Shown: piece by piece, positions 7,872 to 15,584 of the stretch
How positions within the stretch are numbered: position 1 is the stretch's first letter
Layout of the letters: each line of letters starts with the position of its first letter
NCBI GenBank assembly: GCA_036403795.1
Contig: DASWQJ010000289.1
Coordinates: 1 to 20,535, forward strand
Reading direction: 5' to 3'
Source: Stenotrophomonas_A sp036403795
Lineage (GTDB): Bacteria > Pseudomonadota > Gammaproteobacteria > Xanthomonadales > Xanthomonadaceae
Length of the DNA: 20,535 nt
The notes under the pieces: model-generated
What the model saw: the letters and a program-made list of their open reading frames with translations, nothing else
Database searches by the model: none
Told to the model about the DNA's origin: nothing
Program-made: the position numbers and the translations under genes

Positions 7872-10800
7872 ATGGCGCGCATGGGGCAAACAAGACAGTC
7901 GCGCCAGGCGCCTGGCGGCGCGGCGCCTGACAAAAGGCCGGCGCCACGGCGGGTGCCACGCGGTGCGCGTCTACCGGCCGCCGTGGTGTTGGGTGCCTGG
8001 CTGTGCGTTGTGTCTTTGTTGGCCTGCCATGCCGCATGGGCGGCGGTCCCGGCCACGCCACAACCTCGCCAGCTGACGGTGGCCGATGGCCTGCCGTCCA
8101 ATGCCATCAACGGATTTGCCGAGGATGCACACGGTTATCTGTGGCTGGCCAGTAGCGACGGCCTGGCGCGCTATGACGGCCGCGGGTATCGCATCTGGCG
8201 CATCGAGGATGGCTTGCGCGACAACATGATCTGGGCGGTGCACGTGGATCGCCGCAACCGGGTGTGGATAGGCACCGAGAACGCCGGCTTGCTGATGTTG
8301 ACCGCCGATCGCCGGCGCTTCCATTACTACGATCCCAAAGGCTACCCGCAGATGCTGGGCGCCACGGTGTGGTGCATCGAGTCCACGCCTGACGGCAGCG
8401 TCTGGTTCGGCACCTCGACCGGTGGCCTGTACCGCATCGCGCCGGACGGAAAGATGCAGCGTTTCCTGCCGGCGGCTGGCGATGAGCGCAGCGTGCCGTC
8501 GGCCTCGATCAATTTCCTCAAGGTCGCCCCGGATGGCACCCTGTGGATAGCGACCAAGAACGGCGTGGCGCGATGGACCGGTCATGATTTCGAACGGTTG
8601 AAGCTGCCGGGAAATTTCAATCGCTTCATCAACGGGATCACCATCGAGGCCAACGGCAGCCTGTGGATCGCCGATGCCAGCGGCAATCTGCTGATGCGGC
8701 GCCCCGATGGCGCCATCGTCGAACGACCCTGGAGCGGTGTCGGCGATGAATCGGCGCTGGCGGTGCTGCTGCGCGACAGCGCCGGCAGCTACTGGCTGGA
8801 CACACTGTCCGGACTGGGCCGCGTCGCCGACGGCCGGTTGAGCAACGTGCCCTTGTATAGCGCTTCGGCGCGAGGCCTGGTCAAACCCAACTGGTCCACC
8901 GCCTATGAGGATCGGGAAGGCGGCCTGTGGTTCGCCAGCCCCAACACGGGCCTGTGGCACTTGCCGGCGAATTGGCGCCAGTTCGCAGTACTGTCCAACC
9001 GCCGCGATGCGCCCGAGACGTTGGCCAATCCCTATGTGCTGGCGGCCGCCAGCGCGGCCGACGGCAGCTTCTGGCTGGTGGGCACGCGCGGGGTGCTGGA
9101 TCGACTGGATCCGGCCACGGGCCGCATCGAACATCACCTCTCGCCCGTCGATGGCCGGCGCTGGCCGCAGTCGGTGCTGGAAGATCGGCAGGGCCGGGTA
9201 TGGATCGGCATGCTGCGCGCGCTGGTGCGCTACGACCCCCACGATCGCTCGGTACGGCGCTGGCAGGACGACGACTCGCAGGATCCGGCGACCGCCGGCG
9301 AGGCGGAGATGTTGCGGCAAAGTGCGGACGGCCGATTGTGGATCTACTCCGACGTCAACGGCTTCCAGGTGCGTGACGAAGAAGGCCACGTGCTGCGCGA
9401 CATCGCGCATGACACGCATGGCCTGAGTCCGGAACTGGCGGTCAACGACATGGAAATCGGTCCGGACGGCGCCTTGTGGTTGGCGAGCAGTCGCGGGCTG
9501 TTGCGCTGGGTGGAAGCGCGTGATCGCTTCGAACCGGTGCCGGGGTCGCCGACCTTGCCGTTGTTCGCGTTCCGGGTGACGGAGACCGGCGTGGCCTGGC
9601 TGGCTGGCATGGGACAGGTGCAGCGCCATCTGTGGACGGGCCAGCAGTTGCAAGTGCTGGATGTGATCGGCCGCCCGCAGGAGTTGCCGGCGTTGGAGCC
9701 GGGCGGCCTGGTCGTCGATGGCGCAGGCGTGGCGTGGCTGTCGAGCATGCGCGGCATGATCCGCATCGACCCGGCCAACGGCGCCATCCGCATCTACGGC
9801 GTGCACGACGGTTTGCCCAGCCAGCAGTTTCGCCGCCGCACACTGCTGCAATCGCGTAACGGACAACTGATCGCCGCCACGCCCGACGGCTTGGTGGTGT
9901 TCGACCCGGCGCAGGTGCGACCCGCCACGCGCCAGCCGCCGTTGATGATCGAGCGGGTCGGCCTTCGCCGAGGCGAGAAAGGCCTGGACCTGACCTATGT
10001 GGAGCCGCTGGTGATTGCCGACGGCGACCGCGACCTGCACATCGTGGCGCGCATGCTTTCCTTCAGTGATTCGGACGCCAACAGCTATCGGTTCCGGCTC
10101 AGCGGCTACGACCCGGAGTGGATCGACGTGGGCCCCAGCGGCGAACGCCTGTTCTCGCGGTTGCCCGCCGGCCACTACACGCTGGAAGTACAGGGCAAGA
10201 CCGTCGACGGGGTGTGGTCGAAGATCCGCACCTTGACGTTCGAGGTCCTGCCGCCGTGGTGGCGCAGTCCCTGGGGCTTGGCTTCGCTGGCCATACTGGG
10301 CGCGTGCGTGATCCTGGCGATCGTGCTGCTGTACCGGCGAAGATTGCGCCGCTTGCACGCCTGGCAGTTGGCGGTCCACAAACAGGAGCTGGCCGAGCAG
10401 GCATCGCTGGCCAAGACCCGTTTCCTGGCCACGCTCGGGCACGAGGTGCGCACGCCGATGACCGGCGTGATGGGCATGAGCGAACTGTTGCTCAATACCG
10501 CGTTGGATACGCGGCAGCGCGGCTACACCGAAGCCATCCGTCGCGCCGGTGCGCATCTGTTGCGGCTGGTCAACGACGCACTGGATCTGGCGCGCATTGA
10601 AGCCGGCCGGCTGGAACTGGACCTGCAGCCTTTCTCGGTCAACCAGCTGGTGGAAGAGGTGGCGGCGATGACCGCGCCGCTGGCCGAGAGCCGCGGCCTG
10701 CTGTTCGTGTTGGAAGATGCATTGGATGGCGAGATCGCTGCCAACGGCGATGTCACCCGCGTGCGCCAGATCCTGCTGAACCTGCTCAACAACGCGGTCA

Positions 10801-11522
10801 AGTTCACCGAGCGGGGCAGCGTGACCTTGCGGGTGGCCGCGCCGATACCGGGACAGGGCCTGCGTTTCGAGATCGCCGACACCGGTCCCGGCGTCAGCCT
10901 CGAACAGCAGCAACGCCTGTTCCAGCGTTTCGAACAAGGCGAGGGCCCGCGTACCGCCGCGCGCTACGGTGGCAGCGGCCTGGGGCTGGCGATCTGCCAG
11001 GAGCTGGCCGTGGCGATGGGTGGCCGCATCGATATCATCAGCCGATTGGGCAGTGGCACCCGCTTCGTGGTCGAGCTGCCGTTGCGCTGGGTGCCGTCGG
11101 GCGCCTCACGCCAAGGAGTGAGCCGAGAGGCACCGGCACCGCATACACCGCTGCGCATCCTGTTGGTTGAAGACGATGCCACCATCGCCGAGGTCATCGT
11201 GGGTCTGCTGGGCGTGCGGGGGCACACCGTCGTGCACGCGGCGCATGGACTGGCCGCGCTGACCGAGGTGGCCGACCAACCGTTCGACGTGGCCTTGCTT
11301 GATCTGGACCTGCCCGGCCTGGACGGTTTCGCCTTGGCGCGCCAATTGCGGGTATTCGGTCATGAAATGCCCTTGATCGCAGTGACCGCCCGCGCCGATG
11401 CCGATGCCGAGCCGGCTGCGCGCGCCGCCGGCTTCGATGGCTTCCTGCGCAAGCCGGTCACCGGCGAGATCCTGGGCGAGGCGATCGCGCAGGTGCTGCA
11501 TCCCGAGCCGCCCGCGGGTTGA
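7872..11522 (+). CDS. Hybrid sensor histidine kinase with periplasmic double propeller (paralogue 2)
   Basis: A 1216-residue paralogue of the preceding gene with the same architecture. A basic N-terminal stretch is followed by a signal-type hydrophobic segment (LPAAVVLGAWLCVVSLL, ending AAWA-AVPA). Then come about 14 Reg_prop repeats starting GYLWLASSDGLARYDG, a Y_Y_Y domain (about 712-793, ending PPWWRS), one membrane helix (about 800-820), HisKA with His857 (TLGHEVRTPM), HATPase (NLLNNAVKF, DTGPG, GGSGLGLAI) and a receiver (about 1094-1210) with Asp1144 (LDLDLPGLDG), VTARA and RKPV. Kinase and receiver modules are very close to paralogue 1, while the propeller loops differ. Start choice is uncertain: ATG 7872 has GGGA five bases upstream, ATG 7881 follows, and a TTG at 7836 is possible. 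The 88-bp gap from the first gene suggests co-transcription. It has no output domain of its own. Confidence 0.94.
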   Translation: MARMGQTRQSRQAPGGAAPDKRPAPRRVPRGARLPAAVVLGAWLCVVSLLACHAAWAAVPATPQPRQLTVADGLPSNAINGFAEDAHGYLWLASSDGLARYDGRGYRIWRIEDGLRDNMIWAVHVDRRNRVWIGTENAGLLMLTADRRRFHYYDPKGYPQMLGATVWCIESTPDGSVWFGTSTGGLYRIAPDGKMQRFLPAAGDERSVPSASINFLKVAPDGTLWIATKNGVARWTGHDFERLKLPGNFNRFINGITIEANGSLWIADASGNLLMRRPDGAIVERPWSGVGDESALAVLLRDSAGSYWLDTLSGLGRVADGRLSNVPLYSASARGLVKPNWSTAYEDREGGLWFASPNTGLWHLPANWRQFAVLSNRRDAPETLANPYVLAAASAADGSFWLVGTRGVLDRLDPATGRIEHHLSPVDGRRWPQSVLEDRQGRVWIGMLRALVRYDPHDRSVRRWQDDDSQDPATAGEAEMLRQSADGRLWIYSDVNGFQVRDEEGHVLRDIAHDTHGLSPELAVNDMEIGPDGALWLASSRGLLRWVEARDRFEPVPGSPTLPLFAFRVTETGVAWLAGMGQVQRHLWTGQQLQVLDVIGRPQELPALEPGGLVVDGAGVAWLSSMRGMIRIDPANGAIRIYGVHDGLPSQQFRRRTLLQSRNGQLIAATPDGLVVFDPAQVRPATRQPPLMIERVGLRRGEKGLDLTYVEPLVIADGDRDLHIVARMLSFSDSDANSYRFRLSGYDPEWIDVGPSGERLFSRLPAGHYTLEVQGKTVDGVWSKIRTLTFEVLPPWWRSPWGLASLAILGACVILAIVLLYRRRLRRLHAWQLAVHKQELAEQASLAKTRFLATLGHEVRTPMTGVMGMSELLLNTALDTRQRGYTEAIRRAGAHLLRLVNDALDLARIEAGRLELDLQPFSVNQLVEEVAAMTAPLAESRGLLFVLEDALDGEIAANGDVTRVRQILLNLLNNAVKFTERGSVTLRVAAPIPGQGLRFEIADTGPGVSLEQQQRLFQRFEQGEGPRTAARYGGSGLGLAICQELAVAMGGRIDIISRLGSGTRFVVELPLRWVPSGASRQGVSREAPAPHTPLRILLVEDDATIAEVIVGLLGVRGHTVVHAAHGLAALTEVADQPFDVALLDLDLPGLDGFALARQLRVFGHEMPLIAVTARADADAEPAARAAGFDGFLRKPVTGEILGEAIAQVLHPEPPAG

Positions 11523-11545
11523 GCGCGGGCCTGGGCACGACGACT

Positions 11546-12463
11546 TCAATCGTCGAGCAGGTCCAGTAGCGATTGATGCGTGGCCACGCCGGCGAGGGCG
11601 CCCTCGCCGATGGCGAGCGCGACGCTGCCGGTCATCCTCGCCACGTCGCCACAAGCGAACACGCCGGGCACGGTGGTCTGCTTGGCGGCATCGGTCGTCA
11701 GGCAATCCCCCAGCGTGCCGGATTCGAATTCGCAGCCCAGCTGCACCGCCAGCGGGCTGGCCGGCCGCGTCACCGTGCTGACAAACAGACCGTCCATTTC
11801 CACGCGGCGTCCATCGGCCAGCGCGACGGTGGCGTGTCCTTCCACGTGCAGCACCGGTGACCGCTCAATGTGGACGCCGCGTTCGGCGAGCCGGCGGCCC
11901 AGTGCAGTCTCTGGCGCGAAGGAAGCATCGTGGCCGAACAGCGTGACCTTGCCCCAGTCCGGCAGCATCTGCGCCAGATGCGCGGCGCCGTGAGGCGGCT
12001 CACCCAGAATGCCGATGCGCTGGTCGGCCAGTTCGTAACCATGGCAATAGGGGCAGTGGAAGACACTGCGACCCCATCGCTCGGCCAGTCCATCAATCGT
12101 TGGCAGTTCGTCGCGCACGCCATAGGCCAGCACCAGGCGCCTGGCAGAGAACCGGGCGCCATCGGTGGTGGTGACCTCGAACGTGTCTTCCTGTGATCCC
12201 GTACCGGACTCGACCCGTGCCTCGCGCCAGTGCACGGTGGGGTAGGCCATCAGTTGCGACCGGGCCTGCTCGGAGATCTGCGCCGGGGTGTCGCCGTCGC
12301 GCCCGATCAGCCCGTGCGAATGGCGCGCACGCCGGTTGCGGCACTCGCCAGCATCGATCACCAACACGTTGCGCCGGGCCCGCGCCAGCTGCAAGGCAGC
12401 GGACATGCCGGCGTAGCTGCCGCCAACCACGATGGCGTCGAAAGGCTTGGAGCGGTCGGACAT
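11546..12463 (-). CDS. Thioredoxin-reductase-like NAD(P)/FAD-dependent oxidoreductase
   Basis: A 305-residue flavoprotein of the low-Mr thioredoxin reductase superfamily. An N-terminal FAD Rossmann motif (DAIVVGGSYAGMSAALQLARA, GGSYAG at 14-19) leads to an acidic strand end (VLVIDAGE). The centre holds HCPYCHGYE with a CxxC pair (Cys137, Cys140). The C-terminal FAD motif is ACGDVAR (about 270-276). The NADPH-binding loop is unusual: GILGEPPHGAAH replaces the GGGDSA pattern of true TrxB, as in the many CPYCHGYE proteins found beside thioredoxin or transport genes. So the substrate may not be thioredoxin. The start at 12463 is fixed by GGAGG seven bases upstream. It lies 60 bp downstream of the MdtD-like transporter on the same strand and probably shares its transcript. 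It converges with the second sensor kinase, leaving only 23 bp. Confidence 0.92.
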   Translation of the reverse strand: MSDRSKPFDAIVVGGSYAGMSAALQLARARRNVLVIDAGECRNRRARHSHGLIGRDGDTPAQISEQARSQLMAYPTVHWREARVESGTGSQEDTFEVTTTDGARFSARRLVLAYGVRDELPTIDGLAERWGRSVFHCPYCHGYELADQRIGILGEPPHGAAHLAQMLPDWGKVTLFGHDASFAPETALGRRLAERGVHIERSPVLHVEGHATVALADGRRVEMDGLFVSTVTRPASPLAVQLGCEFESGTLGDCLTTDAAKQTTVPGVFACGDVARMTGSVALAIGEGALAGVATHQSLLDLLDD

Positions 12464-12523
12464 GGGCAGGCCTCCGGAAGAGCGGCCAGTGTGCCGGCCG
12501 GTCCGTGTGCGCCGCATGCACGC

Positions 12524-13939
12524 CTACTCGGCCACTTCTTCCACCTGCCGTGGTTCGGGGCGCGTATCGGCCAGCTGCCAGAAGATCAGCGTCGAGGTGA
12601 GGGTGATCGCCCCCACGCAGGCAAACGTGGCGTGCAGGGCCGTGGTCGCGTCGCCGTGGTTGGTGACGCCCAGGTGCTCGCTGAAGGCCGCCAGCAGGCT
12701 GCCGGCCGCGGCGGCGCCAAAGCCGGTGGCGAGCATCATGACCATCGACAGCAAGGCATTGCCCGGACTGGCCAAACCACGGTCCAGGTCGCGCAGGGTC
12801 ACCGTGTTCATCACCGTGAACTGCAACGAATTGACGGCGCCGAACACGGCCAACTGCAGCAGTCGCCACCCCAGGTGCTGGCCGGGCACCACGAGCACGA
12901 AGCTGGCCATCATCACGCCCACCAGCACGGTGTTGACCATCAGCACGCGACGGTAACCAAAACGGGTCACCAGCCGCACGGCCGCGCGCTTGGACGCCAT
13001 GCCGGCGGCCGCGACGGGAATCATCATCAGCCCGGCATTCAGCGGGCTCATGCCCAGGCCTACCTGCAACAGCAACGGGATGAGGAAGGGCATGCTGCCG
13101 CTGCCGATGCGCGCGAACAGGTTGCCGAGGATGCCGATGCGATAGCTGGCCACCTTGAACAGCGCCAGTGGAAACAGTGGCGCACTGGAATTGGCGGCAT
13201 GCAGCCAGTAGCCGATCAGCGCCGCCAGGCCGCCGATGGCCAGCAGCATCACGAAGGCACTGCGCAGCCCCAGCTCGGAGATGCCGTCCAGCGCGAGCGA
13301 CAGCGCGACCATGCCGAAGGCGAGCATCAGGTAGCCCGACACGTCGAAGCGCTGACGCTGCTCGCCGTAGTGGTCGGGCATCACCTTCAGCGCGAAGGCG
13401 AAGCCGATCACGCCGATGGGCAGGTTGATCAGGAACACCCAGTGCCAGGAGGCGATTTCCACCAGCCAACCGCCCAGGGTGGGTCCGATCAGCGGGCCGA
13501 CCAGCGCGGGGATGGCGATGAAGCTCATGGCGCGCAGGAATTCCTCGCGCGGCACCGAACGCAGGACCGCCAGCCGTCCCACCGGCAGCAGCATCGCCCC
13601 GCCGATGCCTTGCACCACGCGCGCGGCCACCAGCTGCCACAGCTGTTCGGAGCCGGCGCACAACAACGAGCCGATGGTGAAGACGATGATCGCGCACAGG
13701 AAAGTGCGACGCGTGCCGTAGCGGTCTGCGATCCAGCCCGAGGCCGGGATGAACATCGCCACCGCCAAGGCATAGCTGAAGATCACCGACTGCATCTGCA
13801 GCGGACTTTCGTGCAGGCTGCGCGCCATCGCCGGCAACGCGGTGTTGACGATGGTCGAATCCAGCATCTGCATGAAGATCGCCAACGACACCAGCCACAA
13901 CAGTGGACGCAGGGTGATGTACGTGGGCGTGGTGTTCAT
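12524..13939 (-). CDS. mdtD: MdtD-like drug:H+ antiporter, DHA2 family of the MFS
   Basis: A 471-residue, probably 14-helix major facilitator protein, the same length I recall for E. coli MdtD and very similar to it along the first third. Landmarks are LDSTIVNTALPAMA (motif D1, about residues 26-39), ASGWIADRYGTRR (motif A, about 66-78), ARVVQGIGGAMLLPVGRL (motif B region), GPTLGGWLVE with SWHWVFLINLPIG (motif C region), and RIGSGSMPFLIPLLLQ in the second half. It would export drugs or metabolites from the cytoplasm in exchange for protons. In E. coli mdtD belongs to the baeSR-controlled mdtABC operon. No RND genes are present here, so the substrate cannot be assumed. Start 13939 opens the first hydrophobic helix. 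The frame upstream is arginine-rich and not conserved. No strong Shine-Dalgarno is visible. Confidence 0.9.
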   Translation of the reverse strand: MNTTPTYITLRPLLWLVSLAIFMQMLDSTIVNTALPAMARSLHESPLQMQSVIFSYALAVAMFIPASGWIADRYGTRRTFLCAIIVFTIGSLLCAGSEQLWQLVAARVVQGIGGAMLLPVGRLAVLRSVPREEFLRAMSFIAIPALVGPLIGPTLGGWLVEIASWHWVFLINLPIGVIGFAFALKVMPDHYGEQRQRFDVSGYLMLAFGMVALSLALDGISELGLRSAFVMLLAIGGLAALIGYWLHAANSSAPLFPLALFKVASYRIGILGNLFARIGSGSMPFLIPLLLQVGLGMSPLNAGLMMIPVAAAGMASKRAAVRLVTRFGYRRVLMVNTVLVGVMMASFVLVVPGQHLGWRLLQLAVFGAVNSLQFTVMNTVTLRDLDRGLASPGNALLSMVMMLATGFGAAAAGSLLAAFSEHLGVTNHGDATTALHATFACVGAITLTSTLIFWQLADTRPEPRQVEEVAE

Positions 13940-14006
13940 GGGCGACCGCAGGGAAGATGACGACCCATTATCCGCGCTGCGCGTGGAGGGCGCGCATGTG
14001 CGCCGA

Positions 14007-14028
14007 CGCCATCGCCATCGCCATCGCC
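14007..14028 (+). repeat. Hexanucleotide tandem repeat (CGCCAT, about 3.7 copies)
   Basis: CGCCAT is repeated three times, followed by a partial CGCC, in the 226-bp non-coding gap between hemE and mdtD. It lies about 70 bp before the mdtD start codon, where its promoter would be expected. The rest of the gap holds no gene I can support. Confidence 0.7.
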
Positions 14029-14165
14029 GGGGACGGCTCGCGTCCGGCGCACGATGGCGCGAAAGGCGGCAAACAGCGTGCCGCCCCGCAGCGGCCCGCC
14101 CCCGCCGGTGTAGCGCGGAGGCCGCCGCCGTGCAGGACGCCGCCGCCGGCAACGGCTAGAAGCCT

Positions 14166-15230
14166 CTAGCGCGCGCTCAGTTCGTGCACTGCGTCCACCA
14201 GCACACGCACATGCTCCGGATCCATGTCCGGCGACATCCCGTGGCCCAGGTTGAAGACATGGCCTTCGCGCGAGCCGCCGTTGCCGTCGGCATAGCTGTC
14301 GAGTACGCGGCCGGCTTCGCGCGCGATCGCCTCGGGCGAGCCGTACAACGTGGCCGGATCCAGGTTGCCCTGCAGGGCAACGCGGCCGCCGGTGCGGCGT
14401 GCGGCATCGGCCAGTTCCACGGTCCAATCCACGCCCAGGGCATCCGCGCCACTGACCGACAAGGCTTCCAGGTGCACGCCGTTGCCCTTGCCGAACAGGA
14501 TCAGCGGTGCGCGCTCCTCGCCTTGGCCGCGCTCGAGCTCGCGCGCGATGCGTGCCAGGTAGGGCAACGAGAACTCGCGGTACATCGCCGGCGAGAGCAC
14601 GCCACCCCAGGTGTCGAACACCTGCAGCGCCTGCGCGCCGGCCGCGCGCTGCGCGCCGAGGTAGGCGATCACCGCGTCGGTGACGACTTCGAGCACGCGA
14701 TGCAACAGCGCCGGTTCGTTGAGGGCCATGGCCTTGATGCGGGCGTACTCCTTGCTGCCGCCGCCTTCGACCATGTAGCAGGCCAGCGTCCACGGGCTGC
14801 CGGAAAAGCCGATCAGCGGCACCTTGCCATCCAGCTCGCGACGTACCCGGCGTACGGCATCGGTGACGTAGCGCAATTCGGTTTCCATGTCCGGCACGGC
14901 CAGTTTTGCCACGTCCGCGGCGCTGCGCAGCGGATGCTGGAACTTGGGGCCTTCGCCGTCGACGAAGTACAGGCCCAGGCCCATCGCATCGGGCACGGTC
15001 AGGATGTCCGAAAACAGGATCGCCGCATCCAGCTCGAAGCGCTGCAAGGGCTGCAGAGTGATCTCGCAGGCAATCTCGGGGTTCTTGGCCATGGCCAGGA
15101 AACTGCCGGCACGCGCGCGGGTGGCGCGGTACTCTGGCAGGTAGCGCCCGGCTTGGCGCATCAGCCAGACCGGCGTGCAGTCCACCGGTTCGCGGCGCAA
15201 GGCGCGCAACAGTCGATCGTTCTTCAACAT
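14166..15230 (-). CDS. hemE: Uroporphyrinogen decarboxylase
   Basis: A 354-residue enzyme that decarboxylates the four acetate side chains of uroporphyrinogen III to give coproporphyrinogen III in cytoplasmic haem synthesis. It matches the family from end to end: LKNDRLLRAL at the start, VWLMRQAGRYLPEY (Arg25 and Arg29, substrate carboxylate binding), LFSDILTVPDAMG with the essential Asp75, GFSGSPWTLACYM, FDTWGG, and the C-terminal FNLGHGMSPD with His330. Length equals that of the E. coli enzyme. The start is supported by AGGA, which is part of the stop region of the upstream WGR gene (TGAGGA), so the two are translationally coupled. It is the last gene of the cluster containing aroK and aroB. 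Confidence 0.98.
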   Translation of the reverse strand: MLKNDRLLRALRREPVDCTPVWLMRQAGRYLPEYRATRARAGSFLAMAKNPEIACEITLQPLQRFELDAAILFSDILTVPDAMGLGLYFVDGEGPKFQHPLRSAADVAKLAVPDMETELRYVTDAVRRVRRELDGKVPLIGFSGSPWTLACYMVEGGGSKEYARIKAMALNEPALLHRVLEVVTDAVIAYLGAQRAAGAQALQVFDTWGGVLSPAMYREFSLPYLARIARELERGQGEERAPLILFGKGNGVHLEALSVSGADALGVDWTVELADAARRTGGRVALQGNLDPATLYGSPEAIAREAGRVLDSYADGNGGSREGHVFNLGHGMSPDMDPEHVRVLVDAVHELSAR

Positions 15231-15239
15231 GGATTTTCC

Positions 15240-15494
15240 TCAGCGCGGAGCATCGCTGCCGCGCACGAACATGAGCTGGTAGCCGCGCTTGAGTTGCGAG
15301 TCACGGGCTTTCTCGAAAGCCTGCTGGGCCTGGTCCTGCTGCAGGTACTGCTCGCGGCGCAGTTGGGCCCGGCCGCCGACCTGGCCGGTCTCGCGCAACA
15401 ACTCCCAACCGCCGAACAGATCCGGTTGCAGGGTCAGCTGGACGTAGCGGGGCGATTCGATGCCGCCGGGCAGCTGTTGCAGGTAGATGCGCAT
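15240..15494 (-). CDS. Small WGR-domain protein
   Basis: An 84-residue protein made almost wholly of one WGR domain. After MRIYLQQLPGGIESPRYVQL comes LFGGWELLRETGQVGGRAQ, which fits the Trp-x-x-x-Arg-x-Gly-x-x-Gly pattern of the domain, and the chain closes with QAFEKARDSQLKRGYQLM, the usual F-K...KGY end. WGR domains in bacteria are often nucleic-acid-binding modules attached to MolR or ligases. As single-domain proteins their role is unknown. The gene sits between aroB (90 bp upstream) and hemE. Its stop TGA overlaps the hemE Shine-Dalgarno. The minus strand carries TACAAT eight bases before the ATG, so a leaderless transcript is conceivable. Confidence 0.85.
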   Translation of the reverse strand: MRIYLQQLPGGIESPRYVQLTLQPDLFGGWELLRETGQVGGRAQLRREQYLQQDQAQQAFEKARDSQLKRGYQLMFVRGSDAPR

Positions 15495-15501
15495 GGGGCC
15501 G

Positions 15502-15507
15502 ATTGTA
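15502..15507 (-). promoter_or_regulatory. Possible -10 element for the WGR-hemE pair
   Basis: TACAAT on the minus strand, one mismatch from TATAAT, ends eight bases before the WGR ATG. Initiation from it would begin at or next to the start codon. No good -35 was found, so this is tentative. Confidence 0.25.
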
Positions 15508-15584
15508 GGGGGTCGCGGGAGCGTAGGTGAGGGAGGGACGGTGCCTGGTGCGGGGCGCGCTGCGACCCAGGGTCGCAGGTGGGC

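Noticed and set aside
7971..10937. 988-codon open frame on the minus strand
   Set aside because: It lies opposite the second kinase, is rich in His, Gln and Arg, and shows no domain. It is the usual antisense shadow of a GC-rich gene.
12230..13960. 576-codon plus-strand frame rich in His, Gln and Gly
   Set aside because: Antisense to mdtD and the flavoprotein. Both minus-strand genes have clear family motifs, so this is a shadow.
13957..14169. 70-residue plus-strand ORF between mdtD and hemE
   Set aside because: Low-complexity Arg/Pro/Ala composition, no ribosome site, and it reflects the repeat and GC-rich spacer.
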